A stretch of 64,000 bases of DNA from assembly GCA_025266875.1 (NCBI GenBank), contig JALLLT010000015.1:310001-374000 (forward strand), given 5' to 3'. Shown piece after piece: positions 35,594 to 46,546 of the stretch; the first letter of the stretch is position 1, and every line of letters begins with the position of its first letter. The position numbers and the translations under genes were made by a program. The notes under the pieces were generated by a model, which saw nothing but the letters and a program-made list of their open reading frames with translations, made no database searches and was not told the origin of the DNA. The stretch comes from Fennellomyces sp. T-0311 (taxonomy: Eukaryota; Mucoromycota; Mucoromycetes; Mucorales; Lichtheimiaceae).

Positions 35594-38500
35594 ATGACCT
35601 CAGTACAACGGAACGATTCACGGCGGAAAAGATCCATTTTCAGCTTTGGCGATGAAGATGACGATGACGAACAACACAATTTCGTTCTGGAGCCATTATC
35701 GAAACAAGTGGTCGATCGAGCAGCCTTCACTGCACCTCATTTCGATCCCGATCGTTTTTTATCAAGTCGCCGCCATCTGGGTCTAGAAAGACTCAAAGTC
35801 GAGCTCAACAGTCATTTGAAATTCCTAAAAGCTGAACTGGTTGAACTTATTAACCGCGATTATCAAGACTTTATCAATCTATCGACAAACTTGAAAGGTG
35901 TCGACAAAGCAATTGACGATGTAAAGCGACCCCTGCGTCGAATGGAAACTCAGGTTCAGGTAAAAAGAAAATGAACTAGCCGCTTATAATAAGGGGGGAA
36001 AAGCTTAAGTTTTTGTGAGTAAAAGGGTGTACGAAGTCATTGTCAGCAAACGATCGACACGTTAGAACAACAACTCGCGTATCGTGGAGAGTTGCGAGAA
36101 AAAAAGGTATTTCTATAGGGAGAGTGTACAAATTTATGCAAAACTGAATGACAAAGGGATAGACTTGTTTGAAATTGCTGTTGAATATCCACGAGTCAGT
36201 CACCAAGGTGGAGGACCTTTTGGGCATTAATAGAGATGATGGCACTTCAGCTGTCGTGGTAACGGAAGATGACAATACGGCAGTAACGGACGAAGGGTAC
36301 TTTGTGATGGGGAAAAAAGGACAGGATTGTATTCATCGATGGATTGTAGTCTTGGGAAACAAATTGAGCGCGTGGCTATCGAGTTCAACCAGATGCAGCA
36401 TCTTGTTGGTCGCGGCAAGGATCTTCCGTTTATGAAGGAAAATGAATGGGTTAGTTTTCACCAGGTTGGAAACGATAAAAGAGCTCATTTTTGGTGGTAT
36501 ATTAGCGCATCACACGGATAAAGAACACATTACAGAACAAGCTGTCAAAAACCCTTACAGATGCTTTGCATGAAATGCAAAAGGGTCAAGCAAACAGTGG
36601 TACCAAACAATCGTTGGTCCAATGTTTGCGAACCTATGCACTTATTGATCAAACACAAGTGGCAGAATGGTTGATCCGCGAGCAGTTTGTGCGTCCATTC
36701 GTGTACAAGGTAAGAAAATGTTCAGTGTGTACATTCACTACACAAACCTAACACACATGCGACAGACCGTTACCAAGAAGGCATTAAACGATCGACAAAA
36801 CAACAATATTGATCCGTTGACTGCCATGTACAACAAGCTGCTTTCGTTTGCCACAACAGACCTGCAACCCATTCTTGAAATCACGCAAAAGACGCTCAAG
36901 GGAACACAATATGAAGTATTGGTCAATTCGTTCTGGGTGGAAGTAGTGGAACGGATCAATGCCGAATGCAGCAGCATTTATGCACCCGGACAAACCAATA
37001 CTTTTCATAAAGTAAGTGAATAATACACACGTGGACTTGAATTTAAATTGGGCATACATAGAATTATTCCGCCACAGTATCATTTATTGCCGGTATCGAA
37101 GCACTATGTCCATCGAAAAAAGCACTACTTTACCTGCGCAGCCACCAGCGATACGCCGAATTCATGAAACGCTGGCAACTCCCCGTCTATTTTCAACTGC
37201 GGTTTCGCGAGATTGTGAATAGCGTGGAGGATTTACTGAACAATCCCAAGACAAGTATGGCTATGGAAGATACTACCAAACCCGGCGATAAAGGTAAGTA
37301 TTGAAAGTTCGGGGTGATAAAGAGGCTAATTAAGTAACGTTTAGGACTTGCATTGCCTGCTACTCGAGCGGTTTCAAATGCCATTGAGCAGTGTTGGTCA
37401 GATAATGTGTTTCTTTATGGCCTATCGCATCGATTTTGGAAGCTCACATTGCAGGTGGAATAGAATTTGTTTGCTACCGTGTGTTTGCATATTGATGCTT
37501 GTTCATAGCTTCTCCGAAGATACAATCTATGGGCTTCCAATGTACTGCAGCATCTGCTTGAAAATTCGGCTGGTACCGACAAGGTAAGTAGCCAACATGA
37601 CCAGATGGGCCATGATTGTGCTGACTATGAATGCATAGTCAAATAACAACGCCGGAGCGAACCATAAATCGGATATCAGCAATAATGATGAGAACAGCGC
37701 CATCTTGCGACTGGTGATTCTCTCATACGATGTAGACGCACTCATACGTGAGGCAAGAGAATTCCACGACCATACAAAAGAAAAGCAATGCTAATCCATT
37801 GAAAAATAGTCCAAAGAACGTGCCAACAAGGTGATCATGCCAAAACTTCCCGAAAACGTGCAGCAAGATTTGCCAGTGCTTCGAGGTACGCGTAAAGGAT
37901 CGAGACGCCGAAATTTCGAGACTAATTTTATTACAGAAAGCATGGATGCAATTTTGCATGAATTGGAAAGTTCCACGGCAACTGATATCCAGCATCGGAT
38001 CATAAATGTCATTAGTCGGCGTTGCATAGAAACGCTCAAGCTAGTGAGTCGGATCACCAACCAGTATCGACACACAAACAGACAACCACCGACCGAGCCA
38101 TCCAACTTTATACCCAAACTGTTTAAACCGTTTACCGCGTTTGTAGAGCAGAATACTGCATGGATCGATGAGGAAAAAGCGGTTGCATGGGGCTATCTGA
38201 TTGCTGATACCGTGATCACTCGGTAAGTGGCAATCATATTTTGAAAAGCAAATCGAGTCTTGTAAACACGTGTCCTTTTTTTTAGTTATACGACTGCGAT
38301 TACGGATCAACTGACGAGTTTACGAAAGATCGAGGACTCGTTGAAACGATTAAAGAAGGGCAAAAAGAACTCCAAAGCAGCAAACTCAGGTCCATCGGGT
38401 GGTATGACGGATGAAGACAAGATTCAACTGCAGATCCTATTGGACGTGCGTCAGCTTGGGCTTGAGCTGGCGGTAATGAAGATAGATTCAGAAAACTTCA

Positions 38501-38631
38501 AGCCATACAAGAAACTATACGAAGTAGTCAAACCATTTGGTAAGCTAATTTATGCTCTTTAATGATACCCAAGCTCACAACTTTCGTTTCTAGAGCAACT
38601 TAAATCCAGAGATGGTAATACACTTTTGTAA
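35594..38631 (+). CDS. COG2: Conserved oligomeric Golgi complex subunit 2
   Basis: A lobe A subunit of the COG tether, which captures vesicles for retrograde traffic within the Golgi. Fourteen exons (35,594-35,959; 36,047-36,106; 36,163-36,296; 36,350-36,449; 36,536-36,709; 36,766-37,011; 37,062-37,293; 37,345-37,454; 37,509-37,583; 37,639-37,747; 37,817-37,885; 37,937-38,222; 38,286-38,539; 38,594-38,631) join to 750 residues; human COG2 has 738. N-terminal family features are FDPDRFLSSRRHLGLERLK, a coiled coil (ELVELINRDYQDFINLSTNL) and QIERVAIEFNQMQ. The C-terminal domain contains WSDNVFLYGLSHRFWKLTLQ and LRRYNLWASNVL. The junction at 37,747/37,817 was chosen because DVDALIQRANKVIMPKLP keeps the family pattern. 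It converges on the FkbM gene with 128 bp between stops. Confidence 0.92.
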
Positions 38632-38695
38632 AAAGAGAAAGAAATAAAAAGAACAAAAAACGATACTTCAAGACTATTTTGATGTGAAGGGGATT

Positions 38696-38752
38696 GGTTG
38701 TGTGCGTGCGTGAGTGTGGGTGTGGGTGTGAGGGGGAGAGAGAGAGAGAGGA
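38696..38752. repeat. GT-rich then GA-rich simple sequence
   Basis: A run of GTGTGCGTG/GTGTGGGTG type changes into an AG dinucleotide run. It lies between the convergent stops of COG2 and the FkbM methyltransferase, in the shared 3' region. Confidence 0.85.
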
Positions 38753-38759
38753 GGGAAAT

Positions 38760-40665
38760 CTAAATTTCTAACTTGCTTAAGACAGCGGGATTGCCATCGC
38801 GCTTCGCGAACCAGAGATACATCTCACCAATATCCTGCAAATCATCCATGTAATCATCGATCAATTCATCAGGCAAGGGAATAACCTCGGTGACCAGACG
38901 CTCCTTGTGCTCGAGTTCAATCTCAAACTCATCCTTATCTTCGGGCTTTCCATCAAAGTCCCAGGATTTGAGATGATGAACAACCCGGTTACCTTCCTTC
39001 TTATTGTAATTGACGCCACGATCCAACATCCACTGGACCGTCTTCTCCCAACCGATGGCGGGGAGCAGATAAATATCCATATTCCATTCGTTCGTGACGC
39101 GATGCAGCACCTTTTTGGAATGAGCAATGGTCACCTTGCGAATCTCTTCCACCGAAGCTGCAGGGTTTTCGATGGTAACATCCCAACGATGGGGTGGACC
39201 AAATTCAAGCACGGAATGCTCCACCAATCCAGCTTCAAACAGCTTTGCGGCCGATTCCAACGCTTGCAACTCGAAACCTTCAACGTCGATCTTTAAGAAA
39301 TGGATCGGCTGTCGGAGAACAAGCGATTCGTCCATTTTGGCCGCTTTGCCGTTCGTGCATGCATCCAACGCAGCCGCATATTTGGCGTTAATGTCTTGAG
39401 GTTTGTTGATCAAGGTCTTTTCATTGTGCTCGTCGCCGAATAGCATGTTGAACGCAGGCAGATCGTCCAGGCCAATGGTTTGTGTTTGCATAATGGTGTC
39501 CTTGGCAGCATAATCCAAAAAGCCAATGCCTCCATCATTGACATTGTAGTTGGACATTGACAGTTTTCGGTACTTGTCCAACACTGCAAACGGAAGCACT
39601 CGGAGTCGGCTCGAGACTTGGTTCAATCTGGCACCAAGACCAATGACACCTTAAATCACTTGGCGTGTGAGCTATGGATTGCCTCAAAAGGTCAAGCAAC
39701 TTACTGCGTAAATTGGTCTGAGGCTCAAATGCAATGGTGTGGGCGCCACTGACACTTGCCACCATCGAAAACAGTCCATGATTAGAGCCTAATCTATGTC
39801 ATTAGTGCGACTATAAATAAAACTAAGCCCATTTCCCTATTTACCGGCATCAACCATCATCAAGGGAGCTTTGCGACCAGGATCGCGACGGTGGACCCGC
39901 AGGATCCACTTCATCAGGGTATAAATACGGTGTTCGCGGTTAAAGTGGTTGACGATATCCGCCAAATGACCTTCTGAAGCAATGAAAACATCGGGTTTGG
40001 AGTTGATCTGAAACAAACACGTATGCACTGTTTTTAGCCTAAGCTCCCTGCTTCTCAAGACAATCTTACCACACCAAACTGCCAAAACTCAAGACCTTCG
40101 GCATACTTGAGTTCGTTGTTCTGGAGATGCATTGTAATCTGCTCAGCTGTGGGTGCGATCTGCTTCAGGTTCTTGGTGGTTACGGGATGTTGCTCTAAAA
40201 CATGTGCCTATCAGTATTGCTGTTGATGTTTCGCATGTATCAAATACTTACTTGGATAGTAGCTTTCGGGAGGGCTCAGTGGTTGGCTGTTCAAGATCAA
40301 AACTTCACCGAGAGCTGCCTCGTTGGGAGTGGGCGGTGGTGGTGGGTTCTGAGGAACGACGGGAACAGGCGCAACTGGTGGTTTAGGTGCTGGGAATTTG
40401 GGCTTTTCATCTACTGGTGGTGGAGGAGGAGGTCCATCAAAGACGGCATGTTCCTATGGAAACCATTACGAGTTAAAACATACCCCTGACACGCCTAGCT
40501 TTCCTCTCTCGTTTTTACCCCACTCGACGACGCTACTGGACCGCAGTTTCCGTGCTCGTCGCATCCTTCGTTCGAATTATAGGTCCAAAAGATCAGATTT
40601 GCGATGAAAAACAAAAACACCAGGCCAAGAAGCCATGTCTTGGAACCGAGCCAAGCTTTCAACAT
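38760..40665 (-). CDS. Membrane-anchored FkbM-type methyltransferase
   Basis: Six exons (40,519-40,665; 40,252-40,453; 40,070-40,194; 39,845-40,007; 39,705-39,788; 38,760-39,649) join to 536 residues. A single membrane segment near the N-terminus (WLLGLVFLFFIANLIFW, about 11-27) followed by a Pro-rich linker predicts a type II membrane protein with its catalytic part in the secretory lumen. The SAM-binding domain starts with VDAGSNHGLFSMVAS (motif I) and has ..IAFEPQ.. and the FkbM hallmark FLKIDVEGFELQALESA. FkbM enzymes O-methylate sugars or polyketides. Here a glycan substrate in the Golgi or endoplasmic reticulum is an inference from topology only. An intron in the first part of motif I confirms splicing. 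Confidence 0.85.
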
Positions 40666-41229
40666 GGTGTATGTAGAAAAAAGAAAGGAGGGGGTAAAAA
40701 GAAGTGTAAAAGTGGAATCGCCTGTGCCTATTTTTATTATTTTTTGGCGGCCGATCACGATAAGCCAATCAATTCACCGAGGCAAAACGTGTGTTGCCCG
40801 GATTATGTGCTTCACACTCCTCAGTCGTCTCTTTTTAACTTTACCCAATCGATATCATTCCCCCTTTTATACATGACTGTTCCCGTTTGCCGCAAGGATT
40901 CTCTTCTTGCATTGCATGCTCAGACCCGGAGCAACCGGTGAAAGGCTAGAGCGTCGATCTTTGAACTTTACTGTTTTCGGAATTCGTCAGGCAATTTCGG
41001 TAGCACCAGCATTTGTCTAAAACATAGTTTATAGGCTGAGCGCGCTCTTTTTTTTTTTTCACCAGCAAAAACGCAAGGCAAGGTGATCATGAACATTCAA
41101 GAGAGAATCCCAGTCTAGCAGGTTGTACGCGGCTCCAAGTCCATCATTTGCATGGGACTTGCGAGTCATTGATACAAACACAAACACACACACACACACA
41201 CAAACGACGATGAGGTAAAACATCTTGGT
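40666..41229. other. Promoter of the FkbM gene and 3' flank of the MT-A70 gene
   Basis: Both neighbours are on the minus strand. A CA dinucleotide microsatellite lies at about 41,174-41,203. No ORF with support is seen. Confidence 0.5.
41174..41203. repeat. CA microsatellite
   Basis: Run of ACAC repeats (about nine uninterrupted units) with ACAAAC interruptions at the edges. Confidence 0.85.
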
Positions 41230-42957
41230 TTAATGCTTTTCCAGAATAGTTGTCCAGCCTGTTCGCTGTTGACCCTTCTTGGCCCATCTGAATGGATTGC
41301 GTGGCGAAATGAGTTATTCCGTGTAACCTCGAGGTCGAATTACCACTTACAGCTCCAAAAGGCCCTTCCCGCCCGCGTTTTTCTCTGGATGGTATACTGC
41401 TGTGGGCAGCATGGTCTCGATGACTTCGTACATGAACACCGGCTTTGATTCAGTGATCTCACCTAGGAGACCATTTAGAGGTGCTTTTGTTGCTGTGTAA
41501 CGTGCGTAAATTACCTGGTAACATTGGCTTTATAAAGTCAAACACACAGTCAGGATTCCGTTGGTGCCGCAGTTCGATATCACCTTCCTATGCGAGGCAT
41601 TAATTGATTTCCCGTAGCACACGACTGGATTTACCTTTCGGAAGATCAGCAAACTAAGCTTACTTTTGTTAAAATAACGGTATTCGCCCTTGTGTATCTG
41701 GTTGTTGATGTTCTTTTTGATCCAACAAAAGTTCTCTACGTATTTGAATCCCCAACTTTCCGCAAGCAGCACGATCCTTTGCAGCCATTCCTTTTCAATC
41801 CACACAAAGAGAAAGCCGAAAGGAACAATGTCCGAAACGTTTAGCCGTGCCTGAATCGAAAGCTGTCAACCGAGTTCCAAAGGAATAAAAGAGACGCAAA
41901 ACTCTTACCAAATCATCGATGTGTATTTTCCCAGGCGTTGGTTCTTCGCCAGGTAGCAGCAGCGGGGGATCCATGTACACGGCATTGAACGATGTGCCGT
42001 ACGCTTTGAGATCCAGTGACAGAATATCATCTACCTCATGATAGCTGCTTGCAATATGGACGGGCTTTTCATCCGATAATCGCAGTATGCTGTGTGCCCA
42101 TGACCGTGGAATCGGCTTTCCGGGGATTTTGACGTAGGTGGGTAAGCTTGGATCGATGGTGCTGTTATATACGGATTGTCAATTGGCTGTTGGCATCCAC
42201 AGAGCCGCATGGTTTCTTTTTTTTTACCTGACACGCTTTTTGACCATAAAGTAGTTGCCGTTCCGATCCTGCACCTGGACCTGCATGATTTTGTATCGTG
42301 CAATGATACTCTCGCGATCAACACCCGTTCGACGACCTGTGGACACTGGTCTTGGCGCGGCTGCTGCTCGTCTTCCTCTCTTTGGTTTGGGTACCTCACC
42401 AAACTCTTGATCCCAAAAGTCATCGTCCACATGCACATAATCACTAAGGCGTTTTGTTGGTTAACTTTTTCCTTTTTTCCAGAAAGAGATACCAACTCTT
42501 CTTCAAATATTTCGTCCGTATTGTTTTCGTGAAACTCCACCTGCCACAGTTCCAACGCGTCCATATCTTCTTCGTGAGTATCCATCATTGCACTTTTGAC
42601 CGTGAATGCCGATGTCCGTTTAAACACTTCTTGCAATTGTTCCTCGGTCAATGGCTGTTGTCCGCCTGGTGCTGGTGAATTGTCGCTGTTGTCGTCCGCC
42701 ATGCTAATGTTTTCCTTGTTGGTTTCTTCTTCGGGTGCCGGTGAACTGGTGATTTCGTTTTGAATGCGCTCAAGCTCTTCAAATTTCTTCATGATTGCTT
42801 CGACGGACTCTTCGTCTTCGACATAGCCGACATAATGTACATTGCTGCGAATGGAACGATCAGCCACTTTGTTTTTCTGCAAGGCAGCGGTCGAAAAGGT
42901 TGGTTACCTGACAACGGTATTGCGTTGTCTTCTCTTTCTTCGTGCTCGGTCAGACAT
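41230..42957 (-). CDS. MT-A70 family adenine-N6 methyltransferase-like protein with DPPL motif
   Basis: Eight exons (42,908-42,957; 42,493-42,844; 42,228 to about 42,403; 41,909-42,161; 41,635-41,862; 41,515-41,587; 41,351-41,462; 41,230-41,287) give about 433 residues. The N-terminal half is acidic and linker-like. The C-terminal half is an MT-A70 domain: NAVYMDPPLLLPGE, FGFLFVWIEKEW, WGFKYVENFCWIKKNINN, FRKEGDIELRHQRNPD and the closing LLELWAKKGQQRTGWTT. Active members (METTL3, METTL4, MTA1) have DPPW at the catalytic site; here it is DPPL, as in non-catalytic partners such as METTL14 (EPPL). A regulatory subunit of an RNA or DNA adenine methyltransferase is therefore likely. The exon 2/3 junction is unresolved: one acceptor keeps frame, but another would keep a coding-like stretch (HVDDDFWDQ). 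Confidence 0.8.
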
Positions 42958-43135
42958 ATATATAGATATATTTATGAGAAACGCTAAATTTTGCAGCGAC
43001 AACGCGTGCGCCTCCTGAAATTGACGCGTCTTTTTGTCTTGTCGCGACACCAAGTGATCTGCGAAAAGGCAGAAAGAGCACGGATATTCGGATGGCCCTT
43101 GTTTAATTGCGAAATAAATATACGAATAAGCTACT

Positions 43136-43907
43136 TTAAGCAGATGTGTCCAGTCTGGTCTCCTCCACCAATGCATCCCAAGCTTCCTTTTCGGATCGAA
43201 GCTGCTCCTCACCCTCCTGGTCGGTGTACACCAGGAAGTAGGCCGAGAAGGACTTGTTGATGAGCTTGCCCTTGTACGAGCATTCTTCGGGCGTGGGCCG
43301 CAAGCCGTCCATGGATCCAAGACGAACCACATACTTGGCGTGCGAAAAGTAGCCATCGTCCGAAGTGTAGACAACGGGCTCCAAGTGGTCATCCAGGTTA
43401 TTGGCATCACCGCGCTCGGCACGGCCTTCCTCCATGGTGGTGGTCTTGAGCGGATGGGTGGTGCCGACCCATGAGCCATCGGGGTAGTAGTACATGACAG
43501 GAATGGTGTGTGCGGGATCAGCTCTACATAGACCCAATCAGGTATTGCTTTTTTTCATGTATCTTTTTTTTTGCTACGTACTCGGTGCCATTCAAAGGTG
43601 CAGCGGCCAGCTGACCGATTTCCTGACCTGGGAGATCAAATGGTTCGTTGCGGTCCTTGGTGGGGTACAAGAATGCATGGGTCTGGACGTTGTACCAGTG
43701 CATGAAGCCTGTGCGTTCAGGGTTGCACTGGTAGATGCGGTTGCCCTTGGCATAGAGCACATCGTACGCCTGGTAGCCCTCAGGGGGGCGCAGGCTTTCC
43801 TTGACATTGGCCGACGAGGGAGCGGCGCCGTGCACGTCAGGGAGAATGTCAGCCAGGGCCACAGATGAGAAAGTGGCAAGCAGCGCAGCGGTGAGAAATT
43901 TCATCAT
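43136..43907 (-). CDS. Secreted DUF3455 family protein
   Basis: Two exons (43,582-43,907 and 43,136-43,523) give 237 residues. A classic signal peptide opens the protein (MMKFLTAALLATFSSVALA). The rest follows the DUF3455 pattern: LRPPEGYQAYDVLYAKGNRIYQC near the N-terminus, then a central DGSWVG. The family is found in bacteria and fungi and has no established function. Two Met codons stand at the start and either could serve. It shares a 389-bp divergent upstream region with the calmodulin-like gene. Confidence 0.85.
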
Positions 43908-44296
43908 GGTTTACAACCCAAAAAAAAGCGGATCATAAATAACAGAGGCTTCTTTAAGTACCTTTTTGTTGGCATGGACACTTGGATTGTTTTCCAATGA
44001 AGTCATCGCGGATTCGAATCAAAACCACATTCTTTGCCGTGCTTATTTATTGCATACCTCAGCCGTCGAACGCTCTTCTATTGCTGGGTTAATTGTTGTA
44101 AGATGATCATGCACGAGGCCCGGTGGCCTGTTTGGGCGAATTGACATTCATCAGGGCTTAGAGCGGTTGACCCTTGTGTAACCACTATTTTAACGTTGTA
44201 CAACGAGTCACACAGTCGCGTTCAGCTTATACAAGCGCACAGCCGCTTGATTTCCTATTTTCCTCCACTTTTTTCCTCTTTTTCTTATTTTCGACA

Positions 44297-44914
44297 ATGG
44301 TAAGCACATTCACGGGCAAAAAATCATTGGCTCACCACTGATCTCGTTCATTGCAGGCAGATCAACTTTCTGAAGAGCAAATCGCAGAGTACCGCGAAGC
44401 CTTCCAACTGTTTGACAAGAACGGCGATGGCAACATTAGTGCCAAAGAACTCGGCGTTGTGCTCAAGTCTTTCGGAATGAATCCCAGCGAGTCCGAGCTT
44501 CAAGATATGGTAAAGAGAAAGTGAGCGGTTGCCATGGAAAAGGCGCTCTTACGTGTGCATTATAAATAGGTAAACGACGTCGATGCCGACGGCAACGGTA
44601 CTATTGATTTCCAAGAGTTCCTTGGTCTGGTCAAGAACTTGCAGACTGATAATGAGGCTGATGATCTGAAGGAGGCGTTCAAGTAAGTTTTAATGCAGCT
44701 CTAGTGGAACAAAAAGCCAACGTTTTATCGGCGCAGGGTCTTTGATGCTGATGGCAACGGATTGATCGACCGCGAAGAACTTCAAAACGTCATGAAGCAA
44801 TTGAACGAGGAGCTCTCCGAGGAGGAGCTGTCTGCGATGATCAGGGAAGCTGACTTGAACAACGATGGCCAGATCAGCTTTGAGGAGTTCAAGACAATGA
44901 TGGGTGCAAAGTAA
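44297..44914 (+). CDS. Calmodulin-like EF-hand protein
   Basis: Four exons (44,297-44,299; 44,357-44,509; 44,570-44,682; 44,737-44,914) give 148 residues, the exact calmodulin length. The first exon is only the ATG codon, a layout known from fungal calmodulin genes. All four EF-hand loops have their metal-binding residues: [36 protein letters not shown] and [12 protein letters not shown]. Sequence between loops departs from canonical calmodulin ([36 protein letters not shown]). It may be a paralog rather than the main essential calmodulin. Expected role: calcium sensor for kinases, phosphatases or myosins in the cytosol. Confidence 0.93.
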
Positions 44915-44964
44915 AAAAAAAGATTGGGAAACAAACATCAAACAAGCAACCTCTCTCCCTCACT

Positions 44965-45003
44965 CACACACTCAAACACACACTCACACACACGCACACA
45001 CGA
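44965..45003. repeat. CA-rich simple sequence
   Basis: CACTCACACACTCAAACACACACT-type run just after the calmodulin-like stop, likely within the 3' UTR. Confidence 0.8.
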
Positions 45004-45584
45004 CATTTGTAATCTAGTTTTTGCTTATGCTTATTGTATTATGTTATTACCATTCATATAAAACATCTTTTTGGTTAAAGGCCTAGCATCGCTTTTGTGT
45101 TAATTGCTCAGCAGTTGAGTGCTGGGCGACCGGAAAAATGGAAGCACATGAACCGGGTGATGTATGTCATTCGAGATGATATAAATACTTTTTGCGTCAT
45201 TCCAAGTAGCCGGAGCCAGCCCTCTTTTGCAAGGGAGCATGGCCTTTGTACACACACACCTTCATTTCGGAGTACGAGCATCTAATCACACGATCGTGTT
45301 ATCTTGCCAGCGGATCGGTCGCGTCCTTTCGTCGGAGAATAACCTCTCAATGCATTGTTAGGATTACAAACAAGAGTGCCAAGACAACAAAAAGGCGCAT
45401 GTTTGATTTGGGCGTTATGCACTCAGGGATCAAAGGGTATACGCTGCGAACGATTATCGTTCTGATCCTGAGAAAAAAACCCCGCCGCTTTTGTGTTCCA
45501 AAAAGGAATGCGATATAATAGGTTCTTTGTGATCGCGAAAAGCGCAGCAGCCCAGATTAGGTAAAGCGATCAGAATTGAAAAGC

Positions 45585-45613
45585 GAGAGAGAGAGAGACA
45601 GAGACAGAGAGAG
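45585..45613. repeat. GA microsatellite
   Basis: GAGAGA repeats interrupted by GACAGAGACAG. Confidence 0.8.
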
Positions 45614-46546
45614 GCTGGGTGCAATGCAAACCACGGATAGAATTCCCCCCTTGAAAATATGCACTATGTATCTTTATTTGCATTTCAAACGTGTGCTTGT
45701 GTATAGCTTAATATGCTAGCTTTGACGGCCATATGCCGCTCGCAACGATTTTGGATCGCCCAGATCTGCACCGCTTTGTTTGTGCCTTCAATGCACATTG
45801 AATGGAACACGAGTCCAAAAACAAGAGTGTAGACACTGAGAAGAGCCTTTTTTTAGCAGACAAAAAGCAATTCTGTGCTGTATGAGGCAAATTACAAACA
45901 CTGGCTGGATAAAGCACAGAAAAGCACTGATATGCGGCAAAGCTCTGTTTGCCTTTTACTTTGCCCTACCAGTTCATGCGCTTTGCGGACTCACGTTTCT
46001 TGGCACCTTAATGTTTGGAACTATATTTATCGAACTACTAATATGGCACATCGACAAGGAACTGTACCCATCGAGAAAGCCCTCGCTATCAAAAGCTTTG
46101 AGGATTGTTACGGGGCAAGTGTCGGGGTCTTTTTATTTCTGGAGGGATTAATCAGGAGCAACGTTTGTTTGCAAGACAAACTAGAAACCAAGGTCCAAGT
46201 ACACCGAAAAAATGCTGCTCGGAGGAATGAACGTCTCGATGCATACCATTGCTTGTAGAAACCATCCCACTAGACAACAGTGCGCAAAGAGAGACAGATC
46301 AAGTCTTTGGCAACTTGTCAGAAAAGTTGTCATGGATGGCTCAAACGTCATTTTCCGCACTCTGGACGTATTCACTGAATATGTCTCGAATCTAGCAAAG
46401 AAAAAAAGAAAGAAAAAGCAGCACACGATGACCATATCTTCCTCCCCTGCGCATTGACTCATATGTGCGTGTGACCGCGTCAATATTACGGCTCGGACAT
46501 ACAAAGACCCCGTTATCCGATCTCCCGGTTCTTCCTGTTGAAAACC

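Larger units (their letters stand above)
44915..46546. other. Intergenic stretch with simple repeats
   Basis: It holds a CA-rich run in the calmodulin-like 3' UTR (about 44,965-45,003) and a GA run at 45,585-45,613. A short ORF at 45,882-46,151 plus (89 codons) has two hydrophobic segments but no known family. The right end is the promoter of the THI20-like gene; no TPP riboswitch core was found there. Confidence 0.5.

Noticed and set aside
36297..36344. A 28-nt intron in COG2 ending at GGACAG
   Set aside because: Too short and out of phase; the 53-nt intron ending at GATTGTAG keeps frame.
37639..37795. Reading COG2 exon 10 straight to the stop (ending HTKEKQC)
   Set aside because: This would truncate COG2 in mid-domain; the GTGAGG donor at 37,748 and acceptor before 37,817 keep the family sequence.
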